Assembly (NCBI RefSeq): GCF_003667225.1 | Contig: NZ_RCOM01000003.1 | Location: forward strand, 1-64,000 | DNA from: Kocuria rhizophila | Lineage (GTDB): Bacteria; Actinomycetota; Actinomycetes; Actinomycetales; Micrococcaceae | Length of the DNA: 64,000 nucleotides | Reading direction: 5' to 3' | Shown: one piece after another, positions 50,192 to 57,913 of the stretch | How positions within the stretch are numbered: the stretch's first letter is position 1 | Layout of the letters: every line of letters begins with the position of its first letter | Made by a program: the position numbers and the translations under genes | The notes under the pieces: generated by a model | What the model was told of the DNA's origin: nothing | What the model saw: the letters and a program-made list of their open reading frames with translations, nothing else | The model's database searches: none

Positions 50192-51478
50192 ATGACCGAT
50201 TACGCGCTCAACGACCGGGGGTCCTTGGACGTCGTCACCGAGAACTTCTACGACACCGAGATCATGAGGGTGTTCGGGGGTCTCTCCGCGGGTCGCGCGC
50301 AGACGTGGAACGGCATGGCCGCCCTCGTGCCGGAGCCGGACAACCCCTTCGACCCGCGCACCGTGTCCGTGCGCGTGGGCGAGAACAAGGTGGCCCACCT
50401 GTCCTCGGAGGACGCGCACCGCTACTGGCACCCGCTCTCCCGCGTGATCGCCTCCGGCTACACCCCCGTGGTTCCCCTGCACCTTGAGGCGGAGCTGCTG
50501 CGTCAGGACGGCGTGGCGGAGGTGGACGCGCGTGCGGTGATCGACATCGCTCCCCCGGACCTGCTGTTCCCCCTGAACACCGCCCCCGCCCAGGCGGCCG
50601 TGCTGCCCCAGGGCTCCTCGATCAAGGTGCTGGACGAGCAGGACTTCGCGGAGTACCTGCACTCGATCGTGCCCGCCTCCGGCGAGGGCCGCGTGATCCT
50701 CACGCTGGAGGTCAACAAGGTGCGCAACTCCCACGGCGTCACCGTGGACACCGTGGACGTGCTCTACGAGCGCAAGCAGGTGGGGCGGCTCTCCACGCAG
50801 ATGTCCCAGCAGTTCATCCCGATCATCAACCACGCCTTCGACCACGACCTGCTCACCGCGGTGTGGGGCACCATCCGAGGGTCCTCGTTCGAGGTGTCCA
50901 TGACCCTGCAGGCCGCGCGCGCCTCCGAGGTCCCGGCCCAGTGGTTCACGGAGCTGCCCAACGACGTTCCCGAGCTGCTGCCCGACGCCGAGGAGTACGA
51001 GGTCCCGCCGGCCTATGTGGCCGTGGAGTCCGACCACGGGCGCAACTCCAAGAAGTGGCGCCGGGGCTTCACCGCGGCCCACCCGGAGGCCGCGGGCTCC
51101 AGCTCCGCGGCCGCCGCGGCTCGCGGATTTGCCGCGCGTCTGCGCGGTGACGCCGGACGGGCCGAGGCCACGCGCGCGGCCACCACGACTGCCCCTGACG
51201 ACGCCGCCCCCGTGCGCGCGGACGGCGGGCCCGCCGAGGTCTCCCCGTCCCCGGTGCGCACCGAGGACTCGCCACGCGCCCCCCGACCCGCCAGCGGTGC
51301 GGCGTCGCGGCTGGTGAGTGGACTGAAACCCGTGGTCACCGCGCTGCTCGTGCTCACCGCGGTCCTGGTTCTCCTGGGGATCTTCATGCTGGGTGTGGAA
51401 CCATTGGTCACCACGCTCGTCCTGATCGTGGCCGTGGCCACCGGATTCATGGCCATGTACCTCCACAGAACGCTGTAA
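50192..51478 (+). CDS. HIRAN-like domain protein with C-terminal membrane helices
   Basis: Protein of 428 aa with no assigned function. Residues about 15-75 resemble a HIRAN domain, a fold that binds DNA ends in some helicases: EIMRVFGGLSAGR, ALVPEPDNPFDPRTVSVRV, NKVAHLSSEDAHRYW. A second, weaker HIRAN-like unit may cover about 145-215 (GEGRVILTLEVNKV, VDVLYERKQVGRLSTQM). A low-complexity Ala/Arg/Pro linker (about 300-370) leads to two membrane helices at about 376-424. A HIRAN-type domain on a membrane protein is unusual. The ATG follows GAGGGAGA. Next gene: an AarF kinase, 17 nt on. Confidence 0.6.
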   Translation: MTDYALNDRGSLDVVTENFYDTEIMRVFGGLSAGRAQTWNGMAALVPEPDNPFDPRTVSVRVGENKVAHLSSEDAHRYWHPLSRVIASGYTPVVPLHLEAELLRQDGVAEVDARAVIDIAPPDLLFPLNTAPAQAAVLPQGSSIKVLDEQDFAEYLHSIVPASGEGRVILTLEVNKVRNSHGVTVDTVDVLYERKQVGRLSTQMSQQFIPIINHAFDHDLLTAVWGTIRGSSFEVSMTLQAARASEVPAQWFTELPNDVPELLPDAEEYEVPPAYVAVESDHGRNSKKWRRGFTAAHPEAAGSSSAAAAARGFAARLRGDAGRAEATRAATTTAPDDAAPVRADGGPAEVSPSPVRTEDSPRAPRPASGAASRLVSGLKPVVTALLVLTAVLVLLGIFMLGVEPLVTTLVLIVAVATGFMAMYLHRTL

Positions 51479-51495
51479 GGGGCTCGTCCACCCGT

Positions 51496-53193
51496 ATGAT
51501 TTCCCGCCGCGAACGGTTCCTCCAGATCATCGAGGTCCTCACCAAGCACGGCTTCGGCTTCGCCCTGGGCGGGCTCAAGCCCCAGTGGCGGGCTCCGCTC
51601 GCGCGGGTGAAGCTCATCGACCCGCAGACCGTCCACTCGCAGCCCGAGCACCTGCGCATGGCGCTGGAGGAGCTGGGGCCCACCTTCGTGAAGCTGGGCC
51701 AGCTGACCTCCACCCGCCCGGACCTGCTGCCGCCGGGCTACGCGGAGGAGCTGCTCAAGCTCCAGGACAACACCCCGCCCATCCCCGTGGAGCAGATCCG
51801 CGCCATGATCGAGGCCGAGCCGGACACCCAGGCGGAGGAGATCCTCACCCACATGGACCCGGACCCGGTGGCCACGGGATCCATCGGCCAGGCCCACGCG
51901 GCCACCTACCAGGGCCACCAGGTGATCGTGAAGGTGCGCCGCCCCGGGGTCACGGACGAGGTCAACCGGGACCTGGAGATCCTGCAGGACATGGCCAAGT
52001 GGGTCTCCCGCTACTGGACCGCGGCCCAGGACTACGACCTCGAGGGCATCGTGGAGGAGTTCAGCACGTCCCTGCGCGACGAGCTGGACTTCCTGCAGGA
52101 GGCCAAGAACTCCCAGCGCATGGCCGAGAACTTCACGGGCCACCCGCAGATCCACATCCCGGAGATCTTCTGGGAGGCCAGCACCTCCCGGGTGCTCACC
52201 ATGGAGCGGATGTTCGGCGTCAAGATCAACGACTACGTCGCGCTCGAGGCCGAGGGCATCGACCGGCACCTGCTGGCCAAGGAGGCCACGGACGCCATCT
52301 GCAAGATGGTGTTCGAGGACGGCTTCTTCCACGCGGACCCGCACCCCGGGAACCTGTTCGTGGAGCCGGACGGCCGGATCGCGATCATCGACTTCGGCAT
52401 GGTGGGCAACCTCACCGAGGAGTTCCGCGACCACCTGATCACCCTTCTGCTGGGCGTGGTGCAGGACAACCCGCGGCGCGCGGCCACCGGGCTGCTGGGA
52501 CTCACGGACAGCGGCACCCACGACATCTCCAAACGGGAGATCGAGAAGGACGTGGCGGTCATGATGCGCCGCTACGCCAACAAGCCCCTGAAGGAGGTGC
52601 GGGTGGGGGCACTCATGGCGGACCTGATCTCCGTGCTGCGCCACCACAAGCTGCAGCTGCCGCGGCAGTCGGCGCTGCTGCTGCGCATGCTCGTGACCGC
52701 GGAGTCCATGGGCACGGGCCTGGACCCGGAGTTCGACCTGGTCTCCTCGGTGCAGCCGTACGCGGAGCGGTTCATCATGCACCGCCTCTCCCCCGAGATG
52801 CTGCTCAACCGGCTGCGCGCCACGGTGGAGGACGCCGTGCAGATGGGCGTGGACGTCCCCGAGTACGTGCGCCGGCTGATCGTGGTGCTCGAGCGCGGCG
52901 GGTTCGACGTGCACCTGCGCACCGACGAGCTGGAACCGCTGTTCAAGAACGGCACCAAGATCAGCCACCAGGTGGTGGCCGGTGGCGTGATCGCCGCAAC
53001 CATCAACGGCACGGCGCACATCATCGCCTCGGACCCGGAACGGTGGAAGAAGTACCACACCCCCCTCATCGTGGGAGGCATGTCCACCGTGGGGGTGCTC
53101 AGCGGCTACCTGGCGGTGTCCTCCAACGTGGACCGGGTTCGCCACCTGGCCCGGCTGCTGCGCGGCAACCGCAAGAAGAGCACGGTGCGCTGA
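51496..53193 (+). CDS. ABC1/AarF/UbiB family atypical kinase
   Basis: Protein of 565 aa of the UbiB-type kinase-like family. It has the KxGQ motif (LGPTFVKLGQLTSTRPDLLP), the Ala-rich nucleotide loop (VATGSIGQAHAATY), ExD, catalytic DGFFHADPHPGNLFV and the metal-binding IIDFGMVGNL. C-terminal helices at about 490-545 anchor it in the membrane. In other bacteria UbiB supports quinone biosynthesis; this organism should use menaquinone, so the exact role is open. It starts 17 nt after the HIRAN-like gene and is probably cotranscribed with it. Confidence 0.92.
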   Translation: MISRRERFLQIIEVLTKHGFGFALGGLKPQWRAPLARVKLIDPQTVHSQPEHLRMALEELGPTFVKLGQLTSTRPDLLPPGYAEELLKLQDNTPPIPVEQIRAMIEAEPDTQAEEILTHMDPDPVATGSIGQAHAATYQGHQVIVKVRRPGVTDEVNRDLEILQDMAKWVSRYWTAAQDYDLEGIVEEFSTSLRDELDFLQEAKNSQRMAENFTGHPQIHIPEIFWEASTSRVLTMERMFGVKINDYVALEAEGIDRHLLAKEATDAICKMVFEDGFFHADPHPGNLFVEPDGRIAIIDFGMVGNLTEEFRDHLITLLLGVVQDNPRRAATGLLGLTDSGTHDISKREIEKDVAVMMRRYANKPLKEVRVGALMADLISVLRHHKLQLPRQSALLLRMLVTAESMGTGLDPEFDLVSSVQPYAERFIMHRLSPEMLLNRLRATVEDAVQMGVDVPEYVRRLIVVLERGGFDVHLRTDELEPLFKNGTKISHQVVAGGVIAATINGTAHIIASDPERWKKYHTPLIVGGMSTVGVLSGYLAVSSNVDRVRHLARLLRGNRKKSTVR

Positions 53194-53312
53194 GCGCGGG
53201 GGGCGCCCGTCCGGCGTCGTCCATGCTCTGCGTGCGGTCCGAACAGAGATGGGGTGGCGGCCCACCGGCGTGGTGCCCCCGCTCCGCGAGGTGCGTGCCC
53301 GGCGTCGCCATC

Positions 53313-53372
53313 CCGGGCGCTGCGCGTCCGGCAGGGCTCCCGCCGGGCGCTGCGCGTCCGGCACGGCTCCCG
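53313..53372. repeat. Tandem duplication of a 30-bp unit after the AarF gene
   Basis: Two adjacent 30-bp copies (53313-53342 and 53343-53372) differ at one base; a third copy begins (CGGGT) and stops. They lie in the short gap before the convergent hypothetical gene. This looks like a simple slippage duplication. Confidence 0.9.
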
Positions 53373-53384
53373 CCGGGTCGTGGA

Positions 53385-54152
53385 TCAGATGAGGTCCCAG
53401 ACCGCGTAGGCGTTCTTGGACGAGGGCACGACCTCCCACTGCTCGGCGCGCGCGGGATCCACGCGGGCCCGGGCCCGCTCCAGGTCCTCCGCGGTCAGGT
53501 AGAACGGGCCGCCGTCCGCGAAGCGCCGGAGGTGGTCCGAGGACGGAATGACCACGCGCCGCATGTAGTCCACTCCGGCGATCCGCTTCTCCAGCGTGCA
53601 GTACGCCACCCCGGGCTGCTTCAGGTTGGCCAGGATGGCCCGAATGGCCTCCTGCAGAGGAAGCGTGGGGAGGATCTCCACGGCCCGGGCCTCCATGGCC
53701 CGCAGCACCTGCCCGGCCACCAGGAACTCGTAGTACTGCCCGGAATAACCGCTCACGTAGCGCACCTCGAGCTCCGGGTGGTTGGCGATGAAGCACGCCA
53801 GCTCCCCCATGCTGATCATCATGTCCGCGAGGCGCTCCAGGACGGCGGCCGTCCTGAGGTGGTTCTTGGCCGCGGTGCGGCCACGCATCCGGGTGGAGCG
53901 GGACACCGAGGCCCGGATCTCGATCTCGAAGGCGGAGGGGCCCATCTGCACGATGGTGAAATCGTGCTGGTAGCCCTCCAGGGCGATGGCCGATGGCTCG
54001 AACATCTGGTGGGACAGCATCTGCAGTCCCGTGAAGCTCTCCCGCATGGTGGCCTGGGGCAGCGGCAGCTGCAGTCCACCGGCGGTGCTGTAGGTGATGA
54101 GGACCGGGATCTGCGCATTGGGGGGTACTGATCCCGGAAGTGGTGGTGCCAC
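53385..54152 (-). CDS. Hypothetical protein at the edge of the polysaccharide island
   Basis: I do not recognise this 255-aa protein. It has no membrane segment or signal peptide. Notable stretches are IPVLITYSTAGGLQLPLPQA, IALEGYQHDFTIVQMGPSAF, LERLADMMISMGELACFIAN and AYCTLEKRIAGVDYMRRVVI. The middle is helical with many Arg and Glu; the end (VPSSKNAYAVWDLI) is probably ordered. The GTG at 54152 follows GAGGAGAGA, which decides the start; the longer frame upstream is poor. It is divergent from wecB and may be either the last core gene or the first gene of the island. Confidence 0.6.
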   Translation of the reverse strand: MAPPLPGSVPPNAQIPVLITYSTAGGLQLPLPQATMRESFTGLQMLSHQMFEPSAIALEGYQHDFTIVQMGPSAFEIEIRASVSRSTRMRGRTAAKNHLRTAAVLERLADMMISMGELACFIANHPELEVRYVSGYSGQYYEFLVAGQVLRAMEARAVEILPTLPLQEAIRAILANLKQPGVAYCTLEKRIAGVDYMRRVVIPSSDHLRRFADGGPFYLTAEDLERARARVDPARAEQWEVVPSSKNAYAVWDLI

Positions 54153-54498
54153 TGATTCTCTCCTCGAACTCGCCTGTTCACGTAAAGTAGGTTTTGCGCA
54201 ATCCAATTGCGCTCGTGGCATTCGGGTGAATGTGTCACGGGTGGCGTGGAGAAAAGTCGGGAATTACCACGTCGTACGAACCTGCATTCGTATGCACAAA
54301 AGTGTATTCCAGCGCGGCTTGCCCATCCCTCCTACCCGCGCGTACATCTGTACCCTCTAAGGGGGACACCTCCACCCAGATGTTGCCGGGGATGGTCGCC
54401 CTGCTCCCATAGACTGTCGGAACGTAGGGGAAGAACGGGCACCGGCGCCTCGCGGCGGGTCCCGTCTCGTCCACGGGATCCAGCAAAGGATGTATTGC
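54153..54498. other. Intergenic region upstream of wecB
   Basis: About 345 nt, visibly richer in A and T than the flanking genes. TAGACT at 54410-54415 is a possible -10 for wecB, but its best -35 (TTGCCG, 54383-54388) is 21 nt away. No gene or repeat is supported. Confidence 0.35.
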
Positions 54499-55647
54499 GT
54501 GTTCACGATCATGCCGATCTACGGCACCCGCCCGGAGGCCATCAAGATGGCGCCGATCGTCAAGGCCCTGCAGGCCAGCCCGCAGTTCGAGTGCGTGGTC
54601 ACCGTGACCGGTCAGCACCGCGAGATGCTGGACCAGGTCAACGAGATCTTCGACATCACCCCTGACCACGACCTGAACATCATCCAGCCGCGCCAAACCC
54701 TCAACGGCGTGCTGACCCGCACCGTGGAGGGCCTGGACGCGATCTTCGCGGAGAACGCCCCTGACGCCGTGGTGGTCCAGGGAGACACCACCACCTCCAC
54801 CGCGGGTGCGATCGCCGCTTTCTACCGCGGCATTCCCGTGATCCACGCCGAGGCCGGGCTGCGGTCCTTCGACCTCTTCTCCCCCTTCCCGGAGGAGGCC
54901 AACCGCAAGATGACCTCCCAGATCACCTCCCTGCACCTGGCCCCCACCAGCACTTCCAAGGAGAACCTGCTGCGGGAGGCGCTGCCTGAGGAGGACATCG
55001 TGGTCACGGGCAACACCGTCATCGACGCGCTGCTGCACACCGTGGAGCAGAAGCTTCCGTTCTCGGACCCGCAGCTCGAGGAGATTGCCTCCTCCGGCCG
55101 GCGCGTGCTGCTGGTGACCACGCACCGTCGTGAGAACCAGGGCGAGGCGATGCGCGGCGTCGGGCGCGCACTGGCCAGGATCGCGCAGGCGGAGCCGGAG
55201 CTGACCATCGTGCTGCCCGTGCACCGCAATCCCGTGGTGCGCGAGGCCGTGCTGCCCGCCATCGAGGGGCTGCCCAACGTGGTGGTCACCGAACCGCTGG
55301 CCTACGGCGAGTTCACCCGCATGCTCTCCGTGGCCCACGTGGTCCTCACGGACTCCGGCGGGGTCCAGGAGGAGGCGCCGTCCCTGGGCAAGCCCGTGCT
55401 CGTGATGCGCGAGAACACCGAGCGCCCCGAGGCCGTGACCGCCGGGACCGTCACGCTCATCGGCACGGACGAGGAGCGGATCGTCACCGAGGTGGACCGG
55501 CTGCTCAACGACGACGCCGCCTACCGCGCGATGGCCAACGCCGTGAACCCCTACGGTGACGGCAGGGCCGCCGAGCGCACCCTGGCCGCGATCGAGCAGA
55601 TGTTCGGCGTGGGGCAGCGGATCGCGGACTTCGACTCGCAGGCCTGA
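54499..55647 (+). CDS. wecB: UDP-N-acetylglucosamine 2-epimerase (non-hydrolysing)
   Basis: Converts UDP-GlcNAc to UDP-ManNAc; 382 aa. It shows MPIYGTRPEAIKMAPIVKAL, TGQHREMLDQV, VVQGDTTTSTAGAIAAFYRG, IPVIHAEAGLRSFD, TTHRRENQGEAM and the C-terminal LTDSGGVQEEAPSLGKPVLV, all standard for WecB. The GTG at 54499 lies 8 nt after AAAGGA; the ATG at 54490 overlaps that site and is less likely. It begins the + strand half of the polysaccharide island and provides an N-acetylmannosamine donor for a glycopolymer. Confidence 0.94.
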   Translation: MFTIMPIYGTRPEAIKMAPIVKALQASPQFECVVTVTGQHREMLDQVNEIFDITPDHDLNIIQPRQTLNGVLTRTVEGLDAIFAENAPDAVVVQGDTTTSTAGAIAAFYRGIPVIHAEAGLRSFDLFSPFPEEANRKMTSQITSLHLAPTSTSKENLLREALPEEDIVVTGNTVIDALLHTVEQKLPFSDPQLEEIASSGRRVLLVTTHRRENQGEAMRGVGRALARIAQAEPELTIVLPVHRNPVVREAVLPAIEGLPNVVVTEPLAYGEFTRMLSVAHVVLTDSGGVQEEAPSLGKPVLVMRENTERPEAVTAGTVTLIGTDEERIVTEVDRLLNDDAAYRAMANAVNPYGDGRAAERTLAAIEQMFGVGQRIADFDSQA

Positions 55648-55676
55648 GCCGCCCCTCCCTCCGAAAGGACTGCTCC

Positions 55677-57023
55677 ATGCGCATGACGGTGATCGGCACG
55701 GGCTACCTGGGCGCAACGCACGCGGTGGCCATGGCGGAGCTGGGCCACGAGGTGCTGGGCGTGGACGTGGACCGCGCCAAGATCGACAAGCTCGCGGCCG
55801 GTGAGGTCCCGTTCCACGAACCAGGTCTGCCAGAGCTGCTGAGGAAGCACGTGGCCACGGGCGCGGTGCGCTTCACCACCTCCTACGAGGAGGCCGGGGC
55901 GTTCGGGGACGTCCACTTCATCGGGGTGGGCACTCCGCAGAAGCGCACCGGTCACGCGGCGGACATGACCTACGTGGACGCCGCTGTGGAGCAGATCGCG
56001 CGGGCCGCGGACCACGACTGCGTGATCGCGGGCAAGTCCACCGTTCCGGTCGGATCGGCGGGGCGCCTGCAGGAGGCGGCCCGGGCGGCGTCGCGCTCCG
56101 GGGTGACGGTGGATCTCGCCTGGAACCCGGAGTTCCTGCGCGAGGGGCACGCGGTGGAGGACACTCTGCGCCCGGACCGCATGGTGCTGGGCGTGGAGCA
56201 CGATGACGCCGGCCGGCCCACCCCGGGTGCCGAACGCGCCGAGACCGCTCTGCGCGAGGCCTACGCGCAGCAGCTGGCCGCGGACACACCGTTCATCGTG
56301 ACCGACTACCAGACGGCGGAGCTCGTGAAGGTGGCGGCCAACAGCTTCCTGGCCACGAAGATCAGCTTCATCAACGCGCTGTCCGAGATCACGGAGACCG
56401 TGGGCGGGGACATCCGCACGCTGGCTGACGCCATCGGGCTGGACGACCGCATCGGACGCAAGTTCCTCAACGCCGGGGTGGGCTTCGGCGGTGGGTGCCT
56501 GCCCAAGGACATCCGCGCGCTGCGTGCCCGGGCCTCGGAGCTGGGGCTGGACCAGTCACTGCGGTTCCTGGCGGAGGTGGACGACATCAACCTGCGCCGC
56601 CGCGAGCACACCGTGCAGCTGGCCGTGCAGGAGTGCGGCGGATCGGTGCACGGCGCGCGGATCGCAGTGCTCGGAGCCGCTTTCAAACCCGAGTCCGACG
56701 ACGTCCGGGACTCCCCCGCCCTGGACATCGCCGCCCGCCTGCACTCCATGGGTGCGGACGTGCGCCTCTACGACCCCCAGGCCAACGCCAACGCCGCCCA
56801 GCGCTACCCCCGCCTGGACTACGTGGAGTCGCTGGACGCTGCCGTCACCGGTGCGCAGGTGACGCTGCTGCTCACCGAGTGGCAGGAGTTCAGGGACATG
56901 GACCCCCGCCGTGTCTCCACCCTGGCGGACTCCCCCACGATCGTCGACGGCCGGAACGTGCTGGACCCGGATGCCTGGCGGGATGCCGGGTGGCGGTATC
57001 TGGCGCTGGGCCGGCGGAACTGA
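55677..57023 (+). CDS. ugd: UDP-glucose/GDP-mannose dehydrogenase family (probable UDP-glucose 6-dehydrogenase)
   Basis: NAD-dependent dehydrogenase of 448 aa making a uronic-acid nucleotide sugar. It has an N-terminal Rossmann fold (MTVIGTGYLGATHAVAMAEL), the dehydrogenase motif GKSTVPVGSAG, WNPEFLREGHAVEDTLRPDR, the central NSFLATKISFINALSEI, and the catalytic Cys in VGFGGGCLPKDIRAL. NPEFLREG points to UDP-glucose rather than UDP-ManNAc as substrate (WecC has a different motif), though ManNAc uronate cannot be excluded next to wecB. The ATG follows CGAAAGGAC; 29 nt after wecB. A polymer with GlcA and ManNAc is inferred. Confidence 0.92.
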   Translation: MRMTVIGTGYLGATHAVAMAELGHEVLGVDVDRAKIDKLAAGEVPFHEPGLPELLRKHVATGAVRFTTSYEEAGAFGDVHFIGVGTPQKRTGHAADMTYVDAAVEQIARAADHDCVIAGKSTVPVGSAGRLQEAARAASRSGVTVDLAWNPEFLREGHAVEDTLRPDRMVLGVEHDDAGRPTPGAERAETALREAYAQQLAADTPFIVTDYQTAELVKVAANSFLATKISFINALSEITETVGGDIRTLADAIGLDDRIGRKFLNAGVGFGGGCLPKDIRALRARASELGLDQSLRFLAEVDDINLRRREHTVQLAVQECGGSVHGARIAVLGAAFKPESDDVRDSPALDIAARLHSMGADVRLYDPQANANAAQRYPRLDYVESLDAAVTGAQVTLLLTEWQEFRDMDPRRVSTLADSPTIVDGRNVLDPDAWRDAGWRYLALGRRN

Positions 57024-57051
57024 CGCGCCCCCGAAGGGACTTCACGCCACA

Positions 57052-57897
57052 ATGTCTGACCTCACAACCCGACCGGTTCGCACCGTCCCCCTCGACGAAC
57101 TGCCTCTCGTGGCTCCAGAACTTCTCCTGCAGCACCAGCGGCTGAGAATTGATGTGCTCGCCAGCGAGCATGTACTGCCGTTCCTCGTCCACAGAAAGGA
57201 AGCCGCCGACGGCGTTGTCGTGTTCAGCAATGGGGCGGTCAACCATGACATTGCCCATGGCCAACCGGTGTTCCAACGATCCCGGTGGGTTGCGGGGCTG
57301 GCTCAGCACGCCATCTTTTCCTGTGATCCCGGAACGGTCGGACCGTCGAGGCTCTCATTGGCCTGGGGAAATGCGGGCCCGGATTATTGGGCTGTGTACG
57401 ACATCGGGCGGGCCGTGCGTGTTCTCAGCGCAGCATTGGGTGTCAAGGACGCGGACCGGCGCCTGTACTACGGGTCGTCAGCGGGAGGTTTTCTTTCCCT
57501 GGCACTGCTTGGAGGCGACCGCGGTGCAAGTGCCATCGTCAACAACGCCCAATTCGACTGGACCCGGTGGATGCCGGGTGACGTCAACAGACTGAGAAAG
57601 GTGCACTTCAACAATCGGCTTCCCGCACACCTCCGGCGAACAAACCCGTTGCGCACGAACGTCTTCAATCTCCTCAAAAAGCGCAGGCTGAAAGCTCGCG
57701 TCGACTACTACGTCAACCTTAATTCCAAGCACGACCGCGAGATCGACCTTCCGATGATGCAGGAGTACATCCGAGACAACCCAGCCCTCGCGTCCAACAT
57801 CCGGATCATGGAGTACTGCGACGTGCAAGCGGGCCATAGTCCGCTACCGATAGAGTTGACAACAGACATCATCAACGCGGGAACCCTTCGCCTCTGA
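57052..57897 (+). CDS. Alpha/beta hydrolase-like protein of a polysaccharide cluster
   Basis: Protein of 281 aa, probably a cytosolic serine hydrolase. The nucleophile elbow YYGSSAGGFLSLALL is near residue 143, and a late His lies in CDVQAGHSPLP, positioned as a catalytic His. Upstream segments are VVVFSNGAVNHDIAHGQPVF and HAIFSCDPGTVGPSRLSLAW. The pattern recalls hydrolases found in capsule and accessory-secretion clusters (for example Asp2-like proteins) that add or remove acyl groups from glycans; that function is inference. Base composition is less GC-rich than ugd. The ATG is 12 nt after CGAAGGGA. It converges with the next gene, 16 nt apart. Confidence 0.65.
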   Translation: MSDLTTRPVRTVPLDELPLVAPELLLQHQRLRIDVLASEHVLPFLVHRKEAADGVVVFSNGAVNHDIAHGQPVFQRSRWVAGLAQHAIFSCDPGTVGPSRLSLAWGNAGPDYWAVYDIGRAVRVLSAALGVKDADRRLYYGSSAGGFLSLALLGGDRGASAIVNNAQFDWTRWMPGDVNRLRKVHFNNRLPAHLRRTNPLRTNVFNLLKKRRLKARVDYYVNLNSKHDREIDLPMMQEYIRDNPALASNIRIMEYCDVQAGHSPLPIELTTDIINAGTLRL

Positions 57898-57913
57898 GTC
57901 GCATGAACGCAGG

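Noticed and set aside
46019-51466. Very long open frame of 1815 codons on the minus strand
   Set aside because: It lies antisense to glgC, pepN and the HIRAN-like gene, which have clear domains. Long antisense openings are a by-product of extreme third-position GC. Its translation is rich in Arg, His and Gly with no domain.
51013-53796. Long minus-strand frame of 927 codons opposite the AarF gene
   Set aside because: Antisense shadow of a recognised kinase-like gene; composition is typical of such shadows.
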